NCBI GenBank assembly: GCA_019417145.1
Contig: DXVY01000010.1
Span: 1-21,606, forward strand
Direction of reading: 5' to 3'
DNA length: 21,606 bases
Source of the DNA: Clostridiales bacterium
GTDB lineage: Bacteria > Bacillota > Clostridia > Oscillospirales > Acutalibacteraceae
The translations under genes were made by a program, and so were the position numbers. The number at the start of each line of letters is the position of its first letter. Position 1 is the stretch's first letter. This document shows, piece after piece, positions 7,399 to 15,712 of this stretch. The notes below the pieces were generated by a model. It was not told the origin of the DNA. It searched no databases and worked only from the letters and a program-made list of their open reading frames with translations.

Positions 7399-8271
7399 AT
7401 GGAACTTCTGCAATTACAATATTTTGTTACCGTGGCCCACCTGGAAAATATCACCCACGCCGCCAAACGCTACGGCGTACCCCAGCCCGCCATGTCCCAG
7501 ACCATATCCCGGCTGGAAAGGGATTTGGGAACCCGACTGTTTGACCGGCAGGGCAACCGGCTTCATTTGAACGAAAAGGGCGCGCTGTTTCTCCAATATG
7601 CCGAAAGGGCGCTCAACGAACTGGAAAGCGGGGCCGACGCGCTGCAGGAGGGGGTCGGTGAGTTGTCCGGCCGTATCAGTCTGTTGGTTTTGGAAAACCG
7701 AAATCTGATGATTGACCTTGTGGCCGATTTCGCCAAACAGCATACCAAGGTTACCTTCTCCATCAGCCACACCTATAATGTAGGGCCTCAATTTACCTGC
7801 GATCTGTGTATTGCCGCCCGCTGTCCCTATATAAATATGGATAAAAGCGTGCCGCTAGTGGAAGAAGAGATTCGCCTGGCCGTTCCCAAGGCCCACCGTC
7901 TGGCCCATCGGCAGGGCGTAGACATCCGCGATCTGGAGGGAGAGAGTTTCATCTCCATGCCCCCCGAATCCTATCTGTACCGCACGGCGGCGGCCTGGTT
8001 CCGCCGGGAGGGTATTCCCCTGCAAACGGCCATCACCTGCGACGATCCCTTCTCTGTGCGGCGGTACGTGGCGGCCGGCATGGGGGTGGCCTTTGTGCCC
8101 GCCCGCTCCTGGAAAGGCCTTATGGGCGATGCGGTCCTGCTGCCGGTAGACGAGGCGGGATTTCATCGGACTACCTGCCTTTTTTGGGATGAAAGCCGAT
8201 ACATGCCCCTGGCCGTACGGGCATTTCGGGACTATATACTGGACAAGGCGCCCGCGTTGGCGAAAATTTGA
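7399..8271 (+). CDS. LysR-family transcriptional regulator
   Basis: This is a 290-residue protein of normal LysR length. The N-terminal winged helix-turn-helix (about 1-60) includes the signature ITHAAKRYGVPQPAMSQTI and the SRLERDLGTRLFDR wing, followed by the linker helix. An effector-binding domain (about 90-285) has the usual two-lobe pattern; the late GMGVAFVPA segment is typical. The ATG is preceded by AGAGGTG at eight bases. The gene is divergent from the SGNH hydrolase gene and shares a 145-bp control region with it, the classic layout in which a LysR regulator controls its neighbour and itself. The ligand cannot be told from sequence; a product of ester hydrolysis is a reasonable guess. 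Confidence 0.92.
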   Translation: MELLQLQYFVTVAHLENITHAAKRYGVPQPAMSQTISRLERDLGTRLFDRQGNRLHLNEKGALFLQYAERALNELESGADALQEGVGELSGRISLLVLENRNLMIDLVADFAKQHTKVTFSISHTYNVGPQFTCDLCIAARCPYINMDKSVPLVEEEIRLAVPKAHRLAHRQGVDIRDLEGESFISMPPESYLYRTAAAWFRREGIPLQTAITCDDPFSVRRYVAAGMGVAFVPARSWKGLMGDAVLLPVDEAGFHRTTCLFWDESRYMPLAVRAFRDYILDKAPALAKI

Positions 8272-8423
8272 TCACTCCTTTATTGACTGCATAGATTGCG
8301 ATTCCAGTCAGAGCCCCGGCAAGGCCCAGAGATTGTGCAATTCCTAAAAAACGTGGTTTTGGAAGGCCTTTGGAAAGTACCGAACGCTTTAACGTTTGCA
8401 TTACTCACCCCACAACCTGTAAA

Positions 8424-8517
8424 CAGATGGGCATTCCACGAAATGGCCCGTCTGCATGGGCCTGCTTTCGACTCGGTACGCGTAGCTCTCCCCCAGCTAA
8501 ATCCCGCTGCGCTGGGG
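8424..8517. other. Intergenic pair of hairpins
   Basis: In the 322-bp gap after the LysR gene, two stems come before the terminator. One is 9 bp with one G-U pair (8424-8432 with 8446-8454), and the other is a 7-bp CCCCAGC/GCTGGGG stem (8491-8497 with 8511-8517). I see no ribosome-site-backed gene in 8402-8545. Its role is unknown; it may be a processed 3' end or a small RNA. Confidence 0.35.
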
Positions 8518-8545
8518 CCATTTCACCAAGGCTGCTTAAAGCGTA

Positions 8546-8574
8546 AGCCCGCCCGGCATATAGCCGGGCGGGCT
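8546..8574. terminator. Strong bidirectional terminator
   Basis: A perfect 12-bp GC-rich stem (AGCCCGCCCGGC against its complement) closes a 5-nt ATATA loop. It is followed by GTTCTTTT on the plus strand and lies 19 bp beyond the stop of the minus-strand dockerin gene. It serves both convergent transcripts. Confidence 0.8.
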
Positions 8575-8593
8575 GTTCTTTTGCAGGGCCTTA

Positions 8594-11500
8594 TCAGCCG
8601 TTGCGTGCCAGCATCTTGCAAAGTTCCATCACATCGGCGATGGTAATGATTAAATCTCCATCCAGATTGCCGCAGGCCAGCTCTTCCTCTGTGGGATCGG
8701 TACCGGCGGACTCTCTCGCCATAACCTTGCAGAGCTCCATCACATCCGCAATGGTAATCTCTTTATCTCCGTCCAAATCGCCCTTGACAACCGAAAGCTT
8801 CAGGGCATCTATCGCCGCCTGCAGGCGTTCTACAGAGGCATTGACCGTCTGCTGGTCGGCCTCGGTCAGAATCAGAATCTGTTCGGCTTCCGCCAGGGCT
8901 GCCTGGAATTCCTCCTTGCCGGTATCCTCATAAAGGGTCAGATCCAGAGCATTGGCCTCATCTACCAGGGACTGCAGTCCGCTCTTGTCCACCGGCTTCA
9001 GAACCAAGGCATCCATTGCCTTCTGCAACCGGTCAGTAGCTTCGTCTATCGTCTTCTGCTGCAAGTCTTTCCCGTCGATTAAGGTGCGGGCCGCATCCAG
9101 GGCCGCCTGGAATTCCTCTTTGCCGGCATCCTCGTAGAAGGTGAGATCCAGTGCCTCGGCCGCAGCGATGGTCTCGGTCAGGGCCGCTGTGTCCGCGGGC
9201 TTTACCTCGAAGTACATGACGTCGCTCTGGACGGTGTGGCCAGCCTGGTCGGTTACGGTCACGAACCACTCGTAGCCCATACCGTCCACAAGGCCTTCCA
9301 TCTCCACGCTGACCTCCTGGTTGCCCGTGATGCTCTGGGGCTCGCCTACCGGCTGGGCCTCCCCGCAGGTCATGGTTAAAGAGCTGGTTTCCAGGGTGCG
9401 TGCAGAAGTGCCGCCGAAGTCCACCGGCAGGACAAATTCCTCCATGTTGACCTTGTACATGCCGGGGGTTTCGGTCACCGGCTGCCGGTCAAAGCCGAAG
9501 GCGTCGGAACCGGTAATGGGAGAATAGGAATTGAAGTACACCAGGTTGTTCTCCAGGTCGATGTGCATGTTGCGCAGCCAGCCGTCGCCGCCCTCGGGGG
9601 CCCGCTGGTAGTCGGTCACCACGCTCCAGACGGCGTGCTCCTGCTCGGTGCCCTCGCCGAAGACCTCATAGTGGACGTTGGAGCCGTGGTCGTGGCCGTT
9701 GAGCACCATCTTGACATTGGTATAGGGCTCCACCAGTTCCTCCCGGAACTTTTCGGCATCGGCATCCTGCAGCTCACCGTAGCGGGTGATGTACTTATGG
9801 GTGACCAGGATAACCGAGTAGTCGGGATGGGCCTCGATGGCCTGCTTGGCCCAGGCGTAATCCCCTTCATGGGCCCAGTAGCCCACCGTGAGAATCATCA
9901 GCTTGGCGCCGTTTTCTTCCATCAGGTAGCAGACGTTGTCGTTGTCGTTGGAATCCACCCAATAGCTGCCGCCGGCTTCCTCCAGCCGCTCGGCCGAGAA
10001 GTATTTCTTGTACATAATCCGGTTGTTGGTGCCGTCGTCGTAGTCGTGGTTACCCCAGGCGATGGCGTAGGGGATATCCCGGTCCTCCAGAATCTTATAG
10101 GCGGCGTCCATGTTGACCCACTGGTATTCCTCGGACAGGTAGGGACGGTTGACCACGTCGCCCACCGACAGGACCATCTTGCCCTTGACGTCGTCATAGT
10201 TGTCGGCCAGCCACTCGAACTGCTTCAGGGCCCGGTCGGGATAGTTCTGGGCGTACAGCTGGGTGTCGGGAACGATGATGTAGCTGAAGTCGTATTCGCC
10301 GGCCGAGGGCTTAAAGTCGGTCATTTCGCTGACGTCCTCGGTCATGCCCCGCCAGATGAGCAGGTAGAGCTTGCCGTCCTGCACCACGTTCTCGTTTTCG
10401 ATGCGCATGTTGATGGTGCCCTGCTCAGTATCCTTGTCATAGGCCGAACCGGTCTGCACCCATTCTTCCTTATCGTAGTTGTACACGTAGGAGGTCACCT
10501 GCCGCTGGGTGCTGCCCTTCCAGGTGAAGCCCAGGGTGCCGGCGGCCTGCTGTTCCTCGGTCAGGGTGATTTCGTAGATTTGATAGGGGTTTACATCCGC
10601 ACCGGTGGTGGCGGTGTAGAGGCTGTCCTGCTTGACGCCGTCGCCCGGCTTCAGGTCGTCGGGCAGGGTGGCGGTGGTGGTGCCGGCATAGAGCACCGCA
10701 TTGGCGTCGCTTAAGGGGATAACCGCGTTCTGATAGAATTGGGCGGTCAGCTGCTCCGCGCTGTCGGTTTCCACGTGGGCGGTCAGGGTAGCCGAATCGC
10801 CCTGTACTGTACCCTTATAAGAGGAGTCAGATGCAACCGGCTTGCCGGGGGCAACCGTATCCGCAACCTGCAGGGTCACGGTGGCGGTGGCCGTCTGCGC
10901 CGTATCGTCCCGGCCGGTGGCCTGCAGCACCAGGGTCTGCTCCTCCAGGCCGTTTACGGGCAGCTGCACGCTGTATACACCCATGGGCATCTCGCCCAGC
11001 TCGGTGACGGTGCCGTCAAGGGTAGCCTGCAGGGTAGCCGGCTTGTTCAGCATACCGGATACCGTGATAATCGAACCGGATTCGATGGTCACGCCCGTCT
11101 TGGGTTCGGCGATGGTCAGCACCAAGGGATTCTCGGCCTTCTGCTCCACAGCGCCGTAGGCCACCGCATCGCCCAGGTAGTTTTTATACCGGAAGGACTC
11201 CCACTCGGGGGTAAAGGCCGCGCCGGACAGCTGGACCTCGTCCATGGTGCCGCAGAAGGCGTTCACCAGACCCTCGTCCGAGTAGGCGCCGATGGTGGTC
11301 TGGAGAGCCGCATCCAGCAGGGTGCTCCGGTCCTCGGCAAAGGCGTTGTAGACCTCCACACCGTCGATGTAGAGATACACCGTCATGCCGTCATAGGTCA
11401 GGGTCATCAGATGCAGGCTGCCGTCGATGGGCAGGGTCTGGTCTACCGTCTCGCAGTTGATGATGGTGCCGTTCTCCCACCAAACGCCGTTATACCGGGC

Positions 11501-14500
11501 CACGGCGGTCTTCTGGGTGGGCCGGAACCCTAAGAAGAAGGCATCGGTGTTGTTTTCATTGGCCGCGTTCATATCCCGGCTGATAAGGGCCGCATCGGTG
11601 CCCAGGATTTTGTCCAGGTCCTCTTCGGTTGCCGAGAAGAGAGCGCTGACGCTGAGGGCGTCATAGTCCGAACCGATGGCGCCGTAGGTCACCTTGGCGT
11701 TCTCGAAGTGGGCGCCCACCGTGCCGTCGGTCTGGACGGCGGTGGTCAGATTGCCGGACACCGTACCCGTCTGCTTGCCGGTGGAATCGGTGCGGGTAGC
11801 GCCGTCCTCCGAGGCGGAATCAAAGTGGTCTACCAGCTGGTAATCGTCGCTCCACACATCGGCGGGGTCGTTCTGGGCTTCGGCGCCGCCGTAGTAGGCC
11901 CAGATGTAGGCCGCGCTGTCGGCCGGGATTTCGGGTACCTTGACCCACACGGTGGTGGTGCCGGCGGTATCCCAGTTCTCCACTTCATAGGAAAGGGACA
12001 AGCCGTCGGTGGTGTAGAACTTGAGGGTATTCTGGGCGGTGCCTTCGGGAATATTCTCCAGCTTTAAGAGCACCGGCGCGTCGGCAAAGGCCTTTTCGGT
12101 ATCGTTGCGTACCGCGATGCTCTGCCGGGCCGTGGCCGTATCGTCCGCCCACTGGATAAGGCTGTCGTCTACCTGGCCCATTTCAAAGAGCCGGGCCAAC
12201 AGGTCGAAGAGCTTGTCGCTGTTGGAAACCGCCGCCTGCTGGGCATCCCGCAGGGCTTTGTAGTCGGCGTAGACCGCTTCCACGGCCTCGGTGTTCTCAG
12301 CCGTTACAGCGTCCACGGCGGGCAGGGCGTCGATGGCATCGATGACCGGCTGTACCTCCCGGTCAATGCCGAAGCCTTCCAGGGCCAGGGGGGTGGCTTC
12401 GTCCCGAATCTGGTAAACCATAGCCGTAAGACTCGTGTCGGTCACCGTGATGCCGGCGAAATACTGGCAGGTTTCGTCCTGGCTGGAGCGGTCGAAGAGC
12501 TCCAGATACTCGTCCATGTCGATACCGCCGGGATTGGTATTCTGCTCATAGTGCTTGGCACCGGCAGTGTCCATCAGGGCATAGATGGTGCCGTCGGGAT
12601 TCATGGCGTAGTCAATCCGCTTGCCGTTGCGGATTTCGGTGAACTGGCTGGTCTCGGCTACCTTGCCGTAGGCCTCGCCGTCCTCGTCGTACTGCAGGAC
12701 CTTGGTGCGGGCCAGAATGTGGTCATGACCCTGGAGAACCAGGTCGATGTTCAGCTCGTCGATGAGAGGCACCAGCACCTGGCGCATGGCCATGATGTCA
12801 TCGTCGGCCACATGTTCGGCCGTGGTGTAGGGGCCCTTATGGGTGTTGAGGATGATCCACTTGGCTCCCCGCTCTCTAGCGGCGGTCACGTCGGCCCGCA
12901 GCCAGTCCAGCTGGGCCTGGGATACGGCCTGGGTGGCGTCCTCGTTGGTGTTGAGCACGGCAAAGTGGGCCGGGCCGTAGTCAAAGGAGTAGTAGGCGCC
13001 GGTGGAAGTATCCTGCTCATTGGGGGTCTCCACATTGAAATGGTTGATAAAGGTATCGGTCTGCAATTCGTGGTTGCCGGCGGTGGGAACGATGGTGGTG
13101 TTCATCAGGCTGGACTTGGAGAAGTTCAGCATATCCTTCCACATGGACTCGTCGTCGCCGGTCTGCACAAAGTCGCCGCCGTGGATGATGAATTCGGCAT
13201 CCGATACGGTGGACAGGGCCTTGGCGATGGTATTGGCCGAAAGCTGGGCTTCGCCCGAATTCTTGGCCTGGGTATCGGTCAGGTTGATGAAGGTAAAGCC
13301 GCCGGCTTCGGGGGCGGTCACAAAGCTGCCGATGCTGCTCCATATGTCGCTGGTCTTGTCACCCACCCGGTAATAGTAGGTGGTGCCGGGCGTAAGGTTC
13401 TCAGCCACAGCCTTATACATATAGCCGTTTTTGGTCTCGGTCATAACGGCCGCCGCCTCTACCGCCTCGCTCAGGTCGGAGGAGGTGCTGACCTGCACAA
13501 CCGGCTGCTCGGTGGTGCCGGAGGTGTACCAGGTGAAGCCCTTGCGGGTCTTGGCGTCCCCGTTAAAGGTGACGGTAATCCGGTCGGGACGATGGCCCAC
13601 GTCCACATACTGCAGGGTGGGACGCTGCATGCTCTCGTTCCACTTCCAGACGCTCTCAAAGTCCCAGTTCATGGTCTCCTCATAGAAGGACTGGCTGGAG
13701 AGCTGGGTCTCGTCGGCGTCGGCGCCCAGCTTGCTGTTGGGGTCCTTGCTGCCCAGCGCGACCACGTCGTTGATGGTGAAGGTCTCGTCCACGTAGTTAT
13801 TGGTCATGAAGTTGTTGTCGAACTTTTCATAGGTACCGATCAGGCGGCCGTTATACATTTCCTGCTGGTCGCGGGTGCAGTTGCTGCTGCCGCCGCCCAC
13901 CACACAGTTCGTCACCGTGATGGTGTTGGGGTAGGCCGCGATGGGGCCGCTATATTTGGAGGTGGTCAGGTCGGCCTCCACATAGCAGTTTTCCACATTG
14001 GTGGAGCCGCCCTTAGAGTAGCCGAAGATGGCGCCCGGCTGCAGGCCGGCGTTGACCGAGCCGGTAAAGTAGCAATTTACAACCGTACTGCCGTTGTTTT
14101 CAGCGGCAAATCCGGCCGCCTTGTCGGTCTCGGAAGCCGAAATGCTGGCGTCGATAATGGCGCAGTTCTCATAATGGGCGTTGGTGCTCTTGGCAGAGAA
14201 AATACCGATCAGCGGACCGCTATCGCTGGTCCAGCCGGTGGCGATGACGCTGGGAGTGTCGACAGCCAGGTTTTTGATGGTACCGCCCACGTTCTGGTCG
14301 ATGAGGGCCAAGTGATATTCCTTGCTGGTGATGGCCCCCTGCAGGGTGAGGCCCAGAATGCTGTGCCCGGTGCCGTCCAGGGTTCCTTCAAAGGTGTTGA
14401 TCATGGGCGGCTGCTCGGTGAAGAACAGGTCCTCCGTAATGGCGAACACCTTGTCGGCGCCGGTGTACTTCTCGTTGCCGGCGTTCAGCTCATTGGCGAA

Positions 14501-14683
14501 CAGATGATAGTCCGCCTCCGTGGCAATCTGGAAGGGGCTTTCGGTGGTGCCGGCCCCCGTCAATTCCGTCGGGGCGCTCGTCGGCTGCGCGGCGGCCCAT
14601 GCGCCGGATAGGGCGCTAAACAGCACGCTTGCCGCCAGAACTGTCGATAGAGCGGCAGTCAACCGTTTTCGAAATGGCTTCAT
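8594..14683 (-). CDS. Secreted dockerin protein with two metallophosphoesterase domains, DUF2341/LamG and FIVAR repeats
   Basis: The protein has 2029 residues. An export signal (1-31) is followed by a GLUG-type beta-helix region (about 40-360) and a purple-acid-phosphatase-like Fn3 domain (365-457). Phosphoesterase 1 (about 462-770) has DTQ 470-472, GGD 502-504, GNHE 536-539, His615 and GHDH 652-655. A helical spacer (775-835), a DUF2341 domain (840-945), a LamG-like lectin fold (948-1178) and Ig-like domains (1185-1275) come next. Phosphoesterase 2 (about 1462-1725) has DTQ 1473-1475, GD 1508-1509, GNHD 1544-1547, His1629 and GHDH 1663-1666. An Fn3-like domain, two FIVAR repeats (1830-1895 and 1898-1964) and a dockerin (1967-2027) end the protein. 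It likely hydrolyses phosphoesters while held on a cohesin scaffold or the cell surface. The frame opens 45 codons earlier, but the ATG at 14683 has GGAAAGGAAAG and starts the signal peptide. The second dockerin loop is atypical (GNLDGDLI: Asp1 is Asn and the loop Gly is Leu). Confidence 0.9.
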   Translation of the reverse strand: MKPFRKRLTAALSTVLAASVLFSALSGAWAAAQPTSAPTELTGAGTTESPFQIATEADYHLFANELNAGNEKYTGADKVFAITEDLFFTEQPPMINTFEGTLDGTGHSILGLTLQGAITSKEYHLALIDQNVGGTIKNLAVDTPSVIATGWTSDSGPLIGIFSAKSTNAHYENCAIIDASISASETDKAAGFAAENNGSTVVNCYFTGSVNAGLQPGAIFGYSKGGSTNVENCYVEADLTTSKYSGPIAAYPNTITVTNCVVGGGSSNCTRDQQEMYNGRLIGTYEKFDNNFMTNNYVDETFTINDVVALGSKDPNSKLGADADETQLSSQSFYEETMNWDFESVWKWNESMQRPTLQYVDVGHRPDRITVTFNGDAKTRKGFTWYTSGTTEQPVVQVSTSSDLSEAVEAAAVMTETKNGYMYKAVAENLTPGTTYYYRVGDKTSDIWSSIGSFVTAPEAGGFTFINLTDTQAKNSGEAQLSANTIAKALSTVSDAEFIIHGGDFVQTGDDESMWKDMLNFSKSSLMNTTIVPTAGNHELQTDTFINHFNVETPNEQDTSTGAYYSFDYGPAHFAVLNTNEDATQAVSQAQLDWLRADVTAARERGAKWIILNTHKGPYTTAEHVADDDIMAMRQVLVPLIDELNIDLVLQGHDHILARTKVLQYDEDGEAYGKVAETSQFTEIRNGKRIDYAMNPDGTIYALMDTAGAKHYEQNTNPGGIDMDEYLELFDRSSQDETCQYFAGITVTDTSLTAMVYQIRDEATPLALEGFGIDREVQPVIDAIDALPAVDAVTAENTEAVEAVYADYKALRDAQQAAVSNSDKLFDLLARLFEMGQVDDSLIQWADDTATARQSIAVRNDTEKAFADAPVLLKLENIPEGTAQNTLKFYTTDGLSLSYEVENWDTAGTTTVWVKVPEIPADSAAYIWAYYGGAEAQNDPADVWSDDYQLVDHFDSASEDGATRTDSTGKQTGTVSGNLTTAVQTDGTVGAHFENAKVTYGAIGSDYDALSVSALFSATEEDLDKILGTDAALISRDMNAANENNTDAFFLGFRPTQKTAVARYNGVWWENGTIINCETVDQTLPIDGSLHLMTLTYDGMTVYLYIDGVEVYNAFAEDRSTLLDAALQTTIGAYSDEGLVNAFCGTMDEVQLSGAAFTPEWESFRYKNYLGDAVAYGAVEQKAENPLVLTIAEPKTGVTIESGSIITVSGMLNKPATLQATLDGTVTELGEMPMGVYSVQLPVNGLEEQTLVLQATGRDDTAQTATATVTLQVADTVAPGKPVASDSSYKGTVQGDSATLTAHVETDSAEQLTAQFYQNAVIPLSDANAVLYAGTTTATLPDDLKPGDGVKQDSLYTATTGADVNPYQIYEITLTEEQQAAGTLGFTWKGSTQRQVTSYVYNYDKEEWVQTGSAYDKDTEQGTINMRIENENVVQDGKLYLLIWRGMTEDVSEMTDFKPSAGEYDFSYIIVPDTQLYAQNYPDRALKQFEWLADNYDDVKGKMVLSVGDVVNRPYLSEEYQWVNMDAAYKILEDRDIPYAIAWGNHDYDDGTNNRIMYKKYFSAERLEEAGGSYWVDSNDNDNVCYLMEENGAKLMILTVGYWAHEGDYAWAKQAIEAHPDYSVILVTHKYITRYGELQDADAEKFREELVEPYTNVKMVLNGHDHGSNVHYEVFGEGTEQEHAVWSVVTDYQRAPEGGDGWLRNMHIDLENNLVYFNSYSPITGSDAFGFDRQPVTETPGMYKVNMEEFVLPVDFGGTSARTLETSSLTMTCGEAQPVGEPQSITGNQEVSVEMEGLVDGMGYEWFVTVTDQAGHTVQSDVMYFEVKPADTAALTETIAAAEALDLTFYEDAGKEEFQAALDAARTLIDGKDLQQKTIDEATDRLQKAMDALVLKPVDKSGLQSLVDEANALDLTLYEDTGKEEFQAALAEAEQILILTEADQQTVNASVERLQAAIDALKLSVVKGDLDGDKEITIADVMELCKVMARESAGTDPTEEELACGNLDGDLIITIADVMELCKMLARNG
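8601..8785 (-). other. Type I dockerin module (DNA region)
   Basis: This region encodes the last ~62 residues of the two-phosphoesterase protein. Repeat 1 is GDLDGDKEITIAD, in which Lys replaces the loop Gly; repeat 2 is GNLDGDLIITIAD. Positions 10-11 are Ile-Ala in both repeats, as in the other dockerin here, and the linker MARESAGTDPT is identical. Both calcium loops have lost the position-6 glycine, so binding geometry may differ. Confidence 0.82.
8899..9151. repeat. Direct repeat within the FIVAR-coding region
   Basis: The 49-bp segments 8899-8947 and 9103-9151 match at all but a handful of positions. They encode the near-identical cores ALDLTFYEDAGKEEFQAAL and ALDLTLYEDTGKEEFQAAL of the two FIVAR domains, spaced 204 bp apart. 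This points to a recent in-frame domain duplication, and to a possible recombination hotspot. Confidence 0.75.
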
Positions 14684-14979
14684 ACATATCTTTCCTTTCC
14701 CTTTTAATACAAGGGTCAGTATAAATGCATCAAAATCGTGTTTCTGTCCCGTTTTGGTTAAATCTTGAATAAGAAAGTATAAAGCAGCATTTGCATTGGA
14801 CATTTGTGCACATATCATTTGCTCGACAGACGGCTTTTTTTAGGCTCTGCGCCCTTGCGCTCTTCATACGGGACGATAGCAAGGCGGGCAAAGACCCACG
14901 CATATGCCAAAAATCTGACTGAGCTCCCGCAAGGCCGTTTGTGTTAAAATTAACATAAACAAGTAAACTATTTATGAAT
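14684..14979. other. Divergent intergenic region, mostly featureless
   Basis: This region lies upstream of the phosphoesterase-dockerin gene (minus) and the small heat-shock gene (plus). I found no confident promoter for the dockerin gene; TTGATG-18-TATTAA near 14700-14730 is only a weak match. A 14-bp palindrome, TGTTAA-AA-TTAACA (14942-14955), sits 25 bp before the CIRCE element and may act as an UP element or operator. No coding frame here is convincing. Confidence 0.4.
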
Positions 14980-15006
14980 TTAGCACTCATTAATTGACAG
15001 TGCTAA
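14980..15006. promoter_or_regulatory. CIRCE element, HrcA heat-shock operator
   Basis: TTAGCACTC, a 9-bp spacer and CAGTGCTAA match the CIRCE consensus (TTAGCACTC-N9-GAGTGCTAA) in all but one base. HrcA binds this site and represses chaperone genes until heat stress titrates GroE. It overlaps the -35 box of the hsp20 promoter, so bound HrcA would block initiation. Confidence 0.93.
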
Positions 15007-15021
15007 ATTTAGTGATATAAT
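14994..15021 (+). promoter_or_regulatory. Sigma-A promoter of hsp20
   Basis: A perfect -35 TTGACA (14994-14999), a 16-bp spacer and a perfect -10 TATAAT (15016-15021) begin transcription near 15028. The -35 box lies in the spacer and right arm of the CIRCE element. Confidence 0.85.
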
Positions 15022-15027
15022 ATACTT

Positions 15028-15178
15028 GAACCCGAAAAGGGGAGATAAACAGCTTCCCTTTGTAGGGTAAAAAATCCCCGCAATTTAATAGACACGGGTA
15101 ACAAAAAAAGCTCGCCACCGCGAGGAATACTCCCCACAGCTACGAGCTAAGGTAAACGGTTGATTGGAGGAATGACTT
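15028..15178 (+). other. Long, structured 5' leader of hsp20
   Basis: The predicted mRNA leader is about 150 nt. It holds mutually exclusive pairings: CTCGC with GCGAG (a local hairpin near 15110-15125), AGCTCG with CGAGCT about 30 nt further on, and GGGGAG (about 15040) with CTCCCC (about 15130). The ribosome site GGAGG (15166-15170) could also pair with the CTCC. A temperature-sensing or regulatory fold is possible but not demonstrated. Confidence 0.35.
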
Positions 15179-15625
15179 ATGTTGCCCAGCATTTTCAGTG
15201 AGAACCTGTTTGACGAGATGTTTGATGAAATGTTTGATCCCGCGTCCGCCTTTGGACGCCGCAATCCCCTGTACGGAAGGCATGCCAAAAACATGATGAA
15301 GACCGACGTGCGGGAAACCGAAAACGCATACGAGCTGGATATCGACCTGCCGGGCTTTAAGAAGGAGGAGCTTACACTCAGCCTGGAAAACGGTTATCTG
15401 ACCATTGGCGCCGCCAAAGGCCTGGACAAGGACCAAAAGGACAAGAAAGGCCGCTATATCCGCAGGGAACGTTATGTGGGCCAGTGCAGCCGAAGTTTTT
15501 ATGTGGGAGACGGCTTGGAGGCGAAGGATGTATACGCAAAGTTTGAAGATGGCATTTTAAAATTGACCATTCCCAAGGCCGCGCCCAAACAGCTTCCGGA
15601 AAACAATACCATCACAATCGAATAA
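15179..15625 (+). CDS. hsp20: Small heat-shock protein, Hsp20/alpha-crystallin family
   Basis: This is a 148-residue chaperone that holds unfolding proteins in the cytoplasm without ATP. The N-terminal arm carries a repeated FDEMFD segment. The alpha-crystallin domain spans about 40-132 (DVRETENAYELDIDLPGFKKEE, then the conserved FEDGILKLTIPK near 122-133). A short C-terminal tail ends in TITIE, close to the usual I-x-I anchor. Length and order are typical for clostridial Hsp18-type proteins. The ATG at 15179 has GGAGG eight bases upstream. A CIRCE operator overlaps the promoter, so the gene is in the HrcA regulon; many hsp20 genes are instead under other heat controls. It is monocistronic, with its own terminator. 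Confidence 0.95.
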   Translation: MLPSIFSENLFDEMFDEMFDPASAFGRRNPLYGRHAKNMMKTDVRETENAYELDIDLPGFKKEELTLSLENGYLTIGAAKGLDKDQKDKKGRYIRRERYVGQCSRSFYVGDGLEAKDVYAKFEDGILKLTIPKAAPKQLPENNTITIE

Positions 15626-15632
15626 TCCCTCC

Positions 15633-15665
15633 GCTGCCGCTTATAAAATAGGCGGCAGCTTTTTT
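15633..15665 (+). terminator. Rho-independent terminator of hsp20
   Basis: An 8-bp stem (GCTGCCGC at 15633-15640 with its complement at 15652-15659) closes an AT-rich 11-nt loop and is followed directly by TTTTTT. It begins 8 bp after the hsp20 stop. Confidence 0.9.
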
Positions 15666-15712
15666 GCGCCCTGATGAAAATATATTTTCCCCAACCGACC
15701 CATTCCTTTTTT

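Noticed and set aside
8171..8401. 76-codon minus-strand frame with a possible membrane helix (LGIAQSLGLAGALTGIAIYAV) and a nearby GGGGTG
   Set aside because: Its second half is antisense to the end of the LysR gene, and it matches no family I know. The first 44 codons could be a relic, but support is too thin.
12551..14611. Long open frame on the plus strand (686 codons), and similar ones at 9563-10714, 10739-11533 and 5209-6261
   Set aside because: All are antisense to the two giant genes, with Gly/Val/Leu/His-rich low-information translations and no homology I recognise.
14730..14818. 45-codon N-terminal extension of the phosphoesterase-dockerin gene
   Set aside because: The extension would bury the signal peptide. 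The internal ATG at 14683 has a good ribosome site and starts a standard export signal.
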